From NCBI GenBank assembly GCA_964559455.1, contig CAZLHO010000056.1:1-16498 (forward strand): a DNA stretch of 16,498 nt, in the 5' to 3' direction. The notes under the pieces are model-generated. The model saw only the letters and a list, made by a program, of their open reading frames with translations, did no database searches and was not told the DNA's origin. The first letter of the stretch is position 1. Each line of letters starts with the position of its first letter. Made by a program: the position numbers and the translations under genes. Positions 1 through 5,951 of this stretch are shown here, piece by piece. The stretch is from CAZLHO01 sp964559455. Its GTDB lineage: Bacteria; Krumholzibacteriota; Krumholzibacteriia; LZORAL124-64-63.

Positions 1-2
1 TC

Positions 3-1058
3 ACCGCGATCCTGCCCGGCGCCGAGCCGCGCGCGCTGGCGCCGCCGATGCTCTGGAGCGCGATGGTCGTGGCCGCCGGCGTCGACGGCGATGCGCCTCG
101 GCTCTTCATGGACGCCCAGGCCTTGCCGTTGCCCATGGCGTCGCCGCCATCCGGTTTTCCCCTGCTCGCCTGGGGGGACGTGCTGATCGTGCCCGGCGAC
201 GGCGGCGCGGCTGTGGTGACCGACTTCGCTGGCGGGCGGACCGTCGCCTGGCCTTTTGACGCCGATGTGCGCACGCCCCTGGGCGGCGGAGTCGCCTACG
301 GCGCCGCCGCCGCCTACGTGGTGGCCGGCACGACCGGCCATCCCCGCGACGGCTGGCCCCGGCGGCCGCAGCCCGCCGTGAGGGCGGCCGCCGCGAGCCC
401 CCTGGCCCTGCGGGTCGACGCCGCCGACCGGTACCTGTTCACCAGCCGAGACGGTCGGATCTATCTCTATGACGACGCCGGCCAGCTGCAGCCCGGCTGG
501 CCGGTCGCCGGCCCCGGCAACGCGGCCGGCACCCCGGTGCTGGTCGATCTGGAAGGCGACGGCTCGCTGGAGATCGTCGCCGCGGGCGCCTTCGCCAGCC
601 TGGAGGGGATCGACCCGGCGACCGGAGAGCCCGTGACGCGGACGCTGTCCCGCCTGGAAGTCTGGCGGGCGCCCGGAACCGCCGACGCCGAGGCCGTCTG
701 GCCGATGTGGGCCGGAGGACCGGCCCGGGCGGGCGCCGGGGACCGGGCCGACGCTCCGACGCCCGGAGCCGGGCTGCTGGCCGCCGGCAGCGTGATCTGC
801 TACCCCGCGCCCCTGGTCGACGGTCCGCTGCATGTGCGGGCGCAGGCGACCGGCGATTGCCGCGTCTACGCGGGCCTCTACAACCTGGAGGGCGAGCTCG
901 TGGCCACCTCGGCCGTGCGCGAAGCCCGCCGCGGCGAACCCGTCGAGGCCCTGGTGGCGGTCGACGGAATCGCCGCGGGAGTCTATCTTTGCCGCATGGT
1001 GGCCGAGGCCGATGGCCGCCGCGAGGAAGAGGTGCGCCCCGTGGCCGTGGCTCCCTGA
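3..1058 (+). CDS. Secreted FG-GAP/beta-propeller protein with sorting-like C-terminal domain (5' partial)
   Basis: The reading frame is open from the first complete codon, so the gene begins upstream and only its C-terminal 351 codons are seen. The ATG at 48 is not a convincing start. Counting from that Met, residues 161-180 (GTPVLVDLEGDGSLEIVAAG) form an FG-GAP/VCBS-like, Asp-rich calcium-loop repeat. Residues 218-229 (VWPMWAGGPARA) resemble the WPM..-P.R.G motif that often follows such propellers in FCB-group surface proteins. The last ~85 residues (from CYPAP, 251-255, to GVYLCRM, 311-317) have the layout of a C-terminal FlgD-Ig-like or type A sorting domain: a YPxP opening, beta strands, a Y-N-L-E-G-E-L-V strand and a G-V-Y strand. 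A PorV/PorQ-type gene follows after 38 nt, which supports a surface or secreted role. The exact function and substrate are unknown. The fold assignment is moderately sure. Confidence 0.7.
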   Translation, partial: TAILPGAEPRALAPPMLWSAMVVAAGVDGDAPRLFMDAQALPLPMASPPSGFPLLAWGDVLIVPGDGGAAVVTDFAGGRTVAWPFDADVRTPLGGGVAYGAAAAYVVAGTTGHPRDGWPRRPQPAVRAAAASPLALRVDAADRYLFTSRDGRIYLYDDAGQLQPGWPVAGPGNAAGTPVLVDLEGDGSLEIVAAGAFASLEGIDPATGEPVTRTLSRLEVWRAPGTADAEAVWPMWAGGPARAGAGDRADAPTPGAGLLAAGSVICYPAPLVDGPLHVRAQATGDCRVYAGLYNLEGELVATSAVREARRGEPVEALVAVDGIAAGVYLCRMVAEADGRREEEVRPVAVAP

Positions 1059-1084
1059 GCCGGCCGCGGACGTTCGCCCAGCTG

Positions 1085-1090
1085 AAAGGA
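1085..1090 (+). promoter_or_regulatory. Shine-Dalgarno site of the porV-like gene
   Basis: AAAGGA lies 6 nt before the ATG at 1097 and supports that start. The 38-nt gap after the preceding gene shows no promoter, so the two genes are probably co-transcribed. Confidence 0.7.
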
Positions 1091-1096
1091 TGACCG

Positions 1097-2041
1097 ATGC
1101 TGACCCGATTCCGTGCGATTTTGGCCCTCGGCCTGCTCGCCATCGCTCTCCTGTCGTTCTGGCCCGCCCAGGCCGTCCACGCCGGCGGCAAGCCCGGCGA
1201 CGCCGGCTTCCTGTCGCTGCGCTTTCCCGTAGGAGCCCGCGAGACCGGCATGGGCGGGGCGGGGGTCGCCTCGGCGACGGGCGCCTCGGCGGTCTACTGG
1301 AACCCGGCTCTGCTCGCCTTCGCGGACAGCGGCACCGACGTCCTGCTGCAGCACCAGCGGCTCTACGACCTCTTCGACAAGGAGACCGCCGCGGTCGCCC
1401 ACCGCACGCGGATCGGGGCCCTGGGCTTCTTCTTCTCGGGCTTCTACGCCGACGAGATCGACCGCTACGGCGGCGAGCCCGTGGGCGTGCCCGAGGGCAC
1501 CTTCAGCCCGCACCAGGTGGCCTTCGGCGTGTCCTACGCCCGGGCCGTGGCCGCGGACCTGACGGCGGGGCTCTCGGTGAAGCTGCTGCATGAGAAGATC
1601 GACGTCTTCGACGCCACCGGTTTCGCCCTCGATCTGGCGGTGGCTCATCGCACGCGCATCCGCGGCCTGACCCTGGGCGCCGCGCTGAGCAACATCGGCT
1701 CGGGCCTGACCCTGAACGAGGAGTCCTACGACCTGCCGCTGGCCCTGCGCGTCGGCGCCGCCTACGACCCGCCCCAGGCCTTCTTCGCCGGCAACGTCTC
1801 CTTCGCTGCCGACGTGATCGTGCCCAACGACGGCAACGAGAAGGCCCACTTGGGCGTGGAGTACCGCCTGCTCGACGCGCTGGCGCTGCGCGTCGGCGCC
1901 AAGATCAACTACGAGGTGCAGGGGAACACGGCCGGGGTGGGCTTCCGTCGCGGCCCGGTCGACATCGGCTACGCCTACGAGCACATGAAGGAAGGCGGCT
2001 TCGAGTCCTGGCACCGCTTCGCGGTGGGGCTGAGCTACTAG
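1097..2041 (+). CDS. PorV/PorQ-family (UPF0164-like) outer-membrane beta-barrel protein
   Basis: This 314-residue protein has a clear signal peptide: a basic MLTRFR, a hydrophobic stretch at about 8-22, and probable cleavage after AVHA near residue 29. The mature N-terminus carries the family hallmark at about 45-74 (PVGARETGMGGAGVA, then A-VYWNPALLAF). In this family an aromatic, glycine-rich segment precedes a FadL-like barrel. Alternating beta strands fill the rest, and the protein ends in an aromatic residue (GLSY), as outer-membrane barrels often do. PorV proteins in Bacteroidota serve type IX secretion by shuttling cargo. Distant members in other FCB phyla have no proven role, so a secretion function here is inference. 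The upstream gene with a sorting-like C-terminus is a candidate cargo. The gene converges with lpxH, and its TAG stop overlaps the other stop. Confidence 0.85.
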   Translation: MLTRFRAILALGLLAIALLSFWPAQAVHAGGKPGDAGFLSLRFPVGARETGMGGAGVASATGASAVYWNPALLAFADSGTDVLLQHQRLYDLFDKETAAVAHRTRIGALGFFFSGFYADEIDRYGGEPVGVPEGTFSPHQVAFGVSYARAVAADLTAGLSVKLLHEKIDVFDATGFALDLAVAHRTRIRGLTLGAALSNIGSGLTLNEESYDLPLALRVGAAYDPPQAFFAGNVSFAADVIVPNDGNEKAHLGVEYRLLDALALRVGAKINYEVQGNTAGVGFRRGPVDIGYAYEHMKEGGFESWHRFAVGLSY

Positions 2042-2787
2042 TCGGGGTAGCCGTCGGTCGCGAAGTCCCGCAGGGCGAAGTCCCCGGCGCGGATCACGCC
2101 GTAGCCCTCGCGGTCGAGCCAGCCGCCGAGGGCGGCCAGGCGCCGGCCGTCGCGCGTCGCCACGAAGGGGTGGTGCACGTGGCCCATCACCATCAGGTCC
2201 CAGTCACCCGTGGCGCGGGCCAGCCTTTCGGCGGCCCGCGCCTCGATCTTTTCGCCCTCGTCGCGGGCGACGCCGCGGCTGGTGCCGCTGAGCCAGGTCG
2301 AGAAGGCGTAGAGCAGTTCCGGGTGCAGCGACTTGGCCAGGACCACGCCCAGCCGGCGGCGGACGATCCAACGGAAGGCGTTGTAGATCCAGTCCCGGAC
2401 CAGCAAGCCGTCGCCGTGGACCAGGCGGACGCGCAGGCCGTCCCACTCCATGTCCAGCGGGCCGCCGTCGGGATCGCTGCCGTAGCGCTCGTGCAGGTAG
2501 GCCGCGGCCCAGATGTCGTGGTTGCCGCCCACGAAGTGGATGCGGGTGCCGGCGTCGCGGACCCGGTCGAGGGCCTGCAGCAGGGAGTCGTAGCCCTTGA
2601 GGCGGAAGTGGGGGTAGTCGAACCAGAAGTCGAAGATGTCGCCGAGCAGGACGAGGTCGGGCACGCCGCGGCAGCGCGCGAGGAACTCGAGGAAGCGGTC
2701 GAGGCGGACGCGTTCGGCGGCGTCCGGCTCGAGATGGAAGTGCGTGTCGGCGACGAGGACCGCCGCCGGTGAAGCAGAGTTGCCCAT
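2038..2787 (-). CDS. lpxH: UDP-2,3-diacylglucosamine diphosphatase-like metallophosphoesterase (LpxH family)
   Basis: LpxH hydrolyses UDP-2,3-diacylglucosamine to lipid X and UMP in lipid A synthesis at the inner face of the cytoplasmic membrane. The 249-residue protein has the calcineurin-like metal-binding set in order: D14 and H16 (ADTHF), D50 (LLGDIFDFW), N89-H90 (GGNHD), H124 (VHGD), H203 and H205 (MGHVHHP). The spacing matches E. coli LpxH (D8, H10, D41, N79, H114, H195, H197). The segment at ~127-175 with paired Arg residues (FRWIVRRRLG) corresponds to the helical lid that binds the acyl chains. Its presence implies a diderm that makes lipid A. The ATG at 2787 has no Shine-Dalgarno sequence upstream, and the likely promoter lies so close that the message may be nearly leaderless. 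LpxH-like paralogues of other function exist, so the substrate is probable rather than certain. Confidence 0.8.
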   Translation of the reverse strand: MGNSASPAAVLVADTHFHLEPDAAERVRLDRFLEFLARCRGVPDLVLLGDIFDFWFDYPHFRLKGYDSLLQALDRVRDAGTRIHFVGGNHDIWAAAYLHERYGSDPDGGPLDMEWDGLRVRLVHGDGLLVRDWIYNAFRWIVRRRLGVVLAKSLHPELLYAFSTWLSGTSRGVARDEGEKIEARAAERLARATGDWDLMVMGHVHHPFVATRDGRRLAALGGWLDREGYGVIRAGDFALRDFATDGYPD

Positions 2788-2806
2788 AGGCGCAAACTAG
2801 TATAAG
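2780..2806 (+). promoter_or_regulatory. Candidate promoter for the 144-residue coiled-coil gene
   Basis: TTGCCC (2780-2785), a 15-nt spacer, then TATAAG (2801-2806). The spacer is shorter than the usual 17 nt. The site lies in the only AT-rich patch between the divergent genes. The predicted start near 2813 would give a leader of about 60 nt. The -35-like element overlaps the first codons of lpxH. Confidence 0.45.
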
Positions 2807-2825
2807 AATTGTCGTCGGGGGGCAA
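2799..2825 (-). promoter_or_regulatory. Candidate promoter for lpxH, overlapping the divergent one
   Basis: Read on the minus strand: TTGCCC (2825-2820), a 15-nt spacer, then TATACT (2804-2799). The -10 elements of the two divergent promoters overlap at 2801-2804. Transcription would start near 2792, only about 5 nt before the lpxH ATG. Confidence 0.45.
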
Positions 2826-2858
2826 CAGGAAATGCGGCGCCGTGCGCGCCGGGAGCAT

Positions 2859-2865
2859 AGGGAGG
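2859..2865 (+). promoter_or_regulatory. Shine-Dalgarno site of the 144-residue gene
   Basis: AGGGAGG lies 7 nt before the ATG at 2873 and fixes that start. Confidence 0.75.
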
Positions 2866-2872
2866 CGCCGTC

Positions 2873-3307
2873 ATGACCCTGTGGAACGAAGTGAAGGACA
2901 ACCTGCGGGACTGGTACGACACCGCCGCCGACCGCACGGGCGAACTCACCCAGGTCGGGCTGCGCCGCTACGACATCTTCGGGATCAGCCGGGAGATCGA
3001 GCGCCAGTTCGGCGAGATCGGCAGCCACGTCTACGACGCCATGGCCTCCGGGCAGGGCGATTTCACCGGCGACGCGCAGCTGGAGGACCTGGTGGCCAAG
3101 GTGCGCTCGCTGGAGGAGGAGCTGAAGGTCAAGGAGCGTCAGATCGAGGATATCCGCTCCGCCCACCGCCAGGAGCGCGAGAGCCGGCGTTCCCGGCGCG
3201 AACCCGGCCCGGAAGCGTCCGGGGCCGACGAGGTCGGGGAATCGGAGCCCGTCTACGAGGCGGAGCCTGCGGCCGAACCGTCGGCCGGGGACGAGGAGGC
3301 TCCCTGA
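2873..3307 (+). CDS. Conserved-looking small coiled-coil protein of unknown function
   Basis: I do not recognise a named family. The 144-residue protein has no signal peptide or membrane segment. Residues 1-60 are amphipathic (MTLWNEVKDNLRDWYDTAAD, then RRYDIFGISREIERQFGEIG and HVYDAM). This resembles small helical proteins seen widely in bacteria, in which a K/R-rich helix is followed by 'EI...E..ELG..VY'. Residues ~68-106 are a strongly predicted coiled coil (LEDLVAKVRSLEEELKVKERQ and onward). The tail 107-144 is low-complexity and rich in Pro, Glu and Ala, so probably disordered. The strong ribosome-binding site and candidate promoter support a real gene. It is divergent from lpxH and upstream of htrA. 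Those neighbours hint at an envelope link, but this is weak. A structural or membrane-associated role like that of YtxH-type proteins is possible but unproven. Confidence 0.8.
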   Translation: MTLWNEVKDNLRDWYDTAADRTGELTQVGLRRYDIFGISREIERQFGEIGSHVYDAMASGQGDFTGDAQLEDLVAKVRSLEEELKVKERQIEDIRSAHRQERESRRSRREPGPEASGADEVGESEPVYEAEPAAEPSAGDEEAP

Positions 3308-3335
3308 CGCGGAGAGTTGCATCCTTTTTTAACTG

Positions 3336-3365
3336 TTGACGGGCTTCCCGGCGCCAGTCTATAAT
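3336..3365 (+). promoter_or_regulatory. Strong sigma-70-type promoter for htrA
   Basis: TTGACG (3336-3341), an 18-nt spacer, then a perfect TATAAT (3360-3365). It is the best consensus match in the window. Transcription would start near 3372, leaving a leader of about 120 nt before the protease gene. Confidence 0.8.
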
Positions 3366-3389
3366 TCCATCAAGTTCCCTGCCGAGCGT

Positions 3390-3465
3390 CCGCAGCCCCA
3401 CTGCGGCCGCACATCCCCCTTCCGTACGCAACACTAGTCGCGGACCGGCGTCGGTTTTCCCGCCG
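3390..3465 (+). promoter_or_regulatory. Structured 5' leader of htrA (two small hairpins)
   Basis: CCGCAG (3390-3395) pairs with CTGCGG (3401-3406) across a 5-nt loop. CGGCG (3446-3450) can pair with CGCCG (3461-3465) across a 10-nt loop. Both lie between the promoter and the start codon. No Shine-Dalgarno sequence is evident before ATG 3495 or 3504, so translation may depend on leader structure. A regulatory role is inference. Confidence 0.3.
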
Positions 3466-3494
3466 AAGCCTCTACGACGCAGTTCCGATCCTGG

Positions 3495-4928
3495 ATGGTT
3501 GCGATGCGGCTCGCTTCCGAAATCCTGCGCACCCTGGCGTTCGTGCCCGCGGCCCTGGCGGCCCTGGCTGCGTCGCCGGCGCCGGCCCAGGAGCCGCTGG
3601 TCCCCTTCGATCCCGAACCCGCCCCGCCCTCGCCCTTCGCCGCCGTGGCCCGTCTGGTCTCGCCCTCGGTCGTCACGATCCGCACCGACCGCGACGCGGA
3701 TCCCGACGGGGTGGACACCGGACCCATGGAAGAGATGTACCGCCGCTTCTTCCCCGACGGCGGCGGTGCGCCCTTCTCGCGCCCCGGCAGCGGGACGGGC
3801 TTCGTCGCCAGCCGCCGGGGCCACATCCTGACCAACAACCACGTGGTGGCCGGCGCCGACGCGATCCGGGTCGTTTTCAGCGGCGAGCAGCGCGAACTGC
3901 CGGCGAGCCTGGTCGGGGTCGATCCCGCCAGCGACCTCGCCGTGCTGCTGATCGAGCCCGATCGGGAACTGGCGCCGCTGGTCTTCGCCGATTCCGACCT
4001 GGTGCAGCCAGGGGATTGGGCCCTGGCCGTGGGCAACCCCTTCGGCAACCTGGCCGGAAGCCTGACCGTGGGCGTGGTCAGCGCCAAGGGGCGGGCAGAC
4101 CTGGTGATCGCCGGCGGGACCCCGCAGTACCAGGATTTCCTGCAGACGGACGCGGCGATCAACTTCGGCAACAGCGGCGGACCGTTGGTGGACATCGCCG
4201 GCCGGGTGATCGGCGTGAACACTGCGGTCAACGCCGGCGGTCAGGGCATCGGTTTCGCGATTCCCGGGAATTTCGTGCGCCGGGTGCTGGAGCAGATCGT
4301 GCGCAACGGCCGGGTGGTGCGGGCCTACCTGGGCGCGCGGGTCGCGGATTCCGGGGACGGACGTCCCGGCGCCCTGGTGGTGTCGGTGATCGCCGGCTCT
4401 CCGGCGGCCGCGGCCGGCCTGTCGGCCGGGGACCTGATCACGGGCTTCGCCGGGAGCCCCGTGGATGGCGAGCGGAGCCTGATGTTCCTGCTCGCCGAGT
4501 CCGACCCCGGCGCGGCGGTCGACTGTGAGTACCGTCGCGCCGGGGAGTCGGGGCGTTGCCTGGTCGAACTGGTCGAGGCGAAGCCGGCGGAGGCGCTGGA
4601 TCCCTCCCTGTGGCGGGGGATGGAACTGGCCGACGCCGCCGGCCGCGATCCCCGGGTCCAGAGGCTGCGCGAGGTCCTGGGGGGCGAGGTTCGCGAGGGG
4701 CTGATGGTGGTCCGCGTGGTCGAAGGCGGCCCCGCCGACGAGGCCGGCCTGCGGGCCGGGGACCTCGTCGACATGATCGCGGACCGGCGGATGGCGGGGC
4801 TGGCGGATTTCCGCGCCTTGCGCCTGGAAACGGCGGGGTCGGGGGAGGCCTTGACCCTGCGCGTCTGGTCCGGCGGGGAGCCGGATCTGGTATCGCTCGG
4901 GCCCGACCCTGCGGGCCGGGAGCGATAG
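3495..4928 (+). CDS. htrA: Do/HtrA-family periplasmic serine protease with two PDZ domains
   Basis: This is an ATP-independent protease and chaperone that degrades or refolds damaged envelope proteins. The 477-residue length is normal for DegP/DegQ. Residues 1-32 are a signal peptide ending in SPAPAQ. The trypsin-like domain (about 47-270) has the full triad: H116 (LTNNHVV), D147 (DPASDLAV) and S227 (FGNSGGPL). PDZ1 spans about 275-360 (YLGARV, GSPAAAAGLSAGDLI). PDZ2 spans about 375-465 (GMELAD, GGPADEAGLRAGDLV). The regulatory LA loop (about 72-98, GPMEEMYRRFFPDGGGAP) is short and keeps the MEEMYRRFF motif common in these proteins. ATG 3504 (MRLASEILRTLAF) is an equally possible start and gives a slightly better signal peptide; neither start has a clear ribosome site. 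The gene is probably monocistronic, with its own strong promoter. DegP, DegQ and MucD-like assignments cannot be separated here. Confidence 0.95.
   Translation: MVAMRLASEILRTLAFVPAALAALAASPAPAQEPLVPFDPEPAPPSPFAAVARLVSPSVVTIRTDRDADPDGVDTGPMEEMYRRFFPDGGGAPFSRPGSGTGFVASRRGHILTNNHVVAGADAIRVVFSGEQRELPASLVGVDPASDLAVLLIEPDRELAPLVFADSDLVQPGDWALAVGNPFGNLAGSLTVGVVSAKGRADLVIAGGTPQYQDFLQTDAAINFGNSGGPLVDIAGRVIGVNTAVNAGGQGIGFAIPGNFVRRVLEQIVRNGRVVRAYLGARVADSGDGRPGALVVSVIAGSPAAAAGLSAGDLITGFAGSPVDGERSLMFLLAESDPGAAVDCEYRRAGESGRCLVELVEAKPAEALDPSLWRGMELADAAGRDPRVQRLREVLGGEVREGLMVVRVVEGGPADEAGLRAGDLVDMIADRRMAGLADFRALRLETAGSGEALTLRVWSGGEPDLVSLGPDPAGRER
4895..4923 (+). terminator. GC-rich hairpin at the end of htrA, possible terminator
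   Basis: GCTC (4895-4898) and GGCCCG (4900-4905) pair with CGGGCC (4912-4917) and GAGC (4920-4923) around the loop ACCCTG, just inside the stop codon. A loosely T-rich stretch (TTTCGGTCTTTATT) follows about 12 nt later, not directly, so it is not a canonical intrinsic terminator. It could also simply reflect GC-rich coding sequence. Confidence 0.3.
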
Positions 4929-4984
4929 TGGCCGATTTCGGTCTTTATTGGTAGCGTGTCAACAGTCGGTATCCCACCCCAGGG

Positions 4985-4991
4985 AAGGAGG
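4985..4991 (+). promoter_or_regulatory. Strong Shine-Dalgarno site of the sigma factor
   Basis: AAGGAGG lies 8 nt before the ATG at 5000. It excludes the longer out-of-frame readings of this region and fixes the start. Confidence 0.85.
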
Positions 4992-4999
4992 CGGCAGGC

Positions 5000-5854
5000 A
5001 TGGCGGGACGATCGAGAATCCTACCTCCTGCCCACGAGAAGAGCCTGGAGGTCTATTTCCGCGAGATCAACCGTTACGAGCTGCTGACCAGGGAGCAGGA
5101 GGCCGAATGCGGCCGTCTGATCCGCGAGGGCGACGAAGAGGCCCTGAAGAAGCTGGTCAACGCCAACCTGCGCTTCGTCGTCACCGTGGCGAAGCGTTAC
5201 ACCAACCAGGGCCTGAGCCTCGTCGACCTGATCAACGAGGGCAACATGGGCCTGCTGAAGGCGGCGCGGCGCTTCGACGAGTCGCGCGGCTTCAAGTTCA
5301 TCTCCTACGCCGTCTGGTGGATCCGCCAGACCATCCTCCAGTCCCTGCTGGACCACTCGCGGCTGGTGCGTCTGCCCCAGAACCAGACCGCGCTCCTGTT
5401 GAAGATCAACCGGACCCGGCAACGCCTGCAGAATACCGGCGTCGACGAACCCTCCGCCGGCCTGATCGCCGACGAGCTGGGGGTCGACGAGAGCGAGATC
5501 AACAAGGTCATGTCCGCCGGCGGTCCCGAGATCGGTCTGGAGGACTTCGGCCCCCAGGGCAAGGACCGGCCGCTGATCGAGACCCTGTCCGCCGAGGAGC
5601 AGGCGGCTCCCGACGACCACCTCTACATGCGGGTCATGCGGGAGGACGTCCGCCGCAGCCTGTCGGTGCTGGCCGAGCGCGAGGCCATGATCATCAGCCT
5701 CTACTACGGACTCGGCACGGAAGAAGCATTGACGCTCGAGGAGATCGGGCAGCGCCTGGGCCTGACCCGGGAGCGGATCCGACAGATCAAGGAGAAGGCG
5801 CTGCGGAAGATGCGTCAATCGGTAGGGAAGGAGCTGCTGCGGGACTACGCCTGA
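5000..5854 (+). CDS. rpoD: RNA polymerase sigma factor, RpoD/SigA type (short form without region 1.1)
   Basis: This sigma-70 factor directs RNA polymerase to promoters. In its 284 residues, region 1.2 is at about 14-45 (SLEVYFREINRYELLTREQE) and region 2 at about 50-120. Region 2 includes NANLRFVV, DLINEGNMGLLKAARRFD and the -10-reading helix ISYAVWWIRQTILQ (101-114). Region 3 is at about 125-200, and region 4 at about 215-280 with the -35-reading helix-turn-helix LTLEEIGQRLGLTRERIRQIKEKAL (244-268, quoted in parts: LTLEEIGQRLGL and TRERIRQIKEKAL). It lacks the N-terminal region 1.1 and non-conserved insert of E. coli RpoD, as do the primary sigma factors of Bacteroidota. Its motifs (YAVWWIRQ-ILQ, HSRLVRLPQNQ) resemble that group most. 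It is most likely the housekeeping sigma, but a group 2 (RpoS/SigB-like) paralogue cannot be excluded. It stands alone between htrA and the M23 gene. Confidence 0.93.
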   Translation: MAGRSRILPPAHEKSLEVYFREINRYELLTREQEAECGRLIREGDEEALKKLVNANLRFVVTVAKRYTNQGLSLVDLINEGNMGLLKAARRFDESRGFKFISYAVWWIRQTILQSLLDHSRLVRLPQNQTALLLKINRTRQRLQNTGVDEPSAGLIADELGVDESEINKVMSAGGPEIGLEDFGPQGKDRPLIETLSAEEQAAPDDHLYMRVMREDVRRSLSVLAEREAMIISLYYGLGTEEALTLEEIGQRLGLTRERIRQIKEKALRKMRQSVGKELLRDYA

Positions 5855-5872
5855 GCGTGATGGCGACGGAAG

Positions 5873-5902
5873 TTGACTTTTTTGCCGGTCGAGGTATGTT
5901 TC
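5873..5902 (+). promoter_or_regulatory. Candidate promoter for the M23 peptidase gene
   Basis: TTGACT (5873-5878), a 16-nt spacer, then TATGTT (5895-5900). It can also be read as the Bacteroidota-type pair TTG (5873-5875), 19 nt, TATGTTTC (5895-5902), close to TAnnTTTG. It lies in the 97-nt gap after the sigma gene. Confidence 0.6.
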
Positions 5903-5951
5903 CTGCCAGCCGGAGAGTCTCCGCTCGCTCACCCGCACCCTTGCAGGTCGC

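Noticed and set aside
48..50. ATG at 48 as the true start of the first gene
   Set aside because: The frame is open to the window edge and the protein begins mid-fold without a signal peptide, so this is the C-terminal part of a longer gene.
2060..2084. Tandem direct repeat GCGAAGTCCC (2060-2069 and 2075-2084)
   Set aside because: It encodes the DFALRDFA stretch at the lpxH C-terminus and is explained by coding sequence.
3300..3330. Possible terminator after the coiled-coil gene (CTCC/GGAG stem then TTTTTT at 3325-3330)
   Set aside because: The stem is only 4 bp and the T-run begins 10 nt after it; the run is better seen as the AT-rich region upstream of the htrA promoter.
4948..4975. TTGGTA-N16-TATCCC as a promoter for the sigma gene
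   Set aside because: The -10 element is poor (TATCCC) and neither element is convincing; the sigma gene's promoter is not identified.
5911..5923. Hairpin CGGAG-AGT-CTCCG before the M23 gene
   Set aside because: Only 5 bp with no T-run; it lies in the leader downstream of the promoter and has no clear role.
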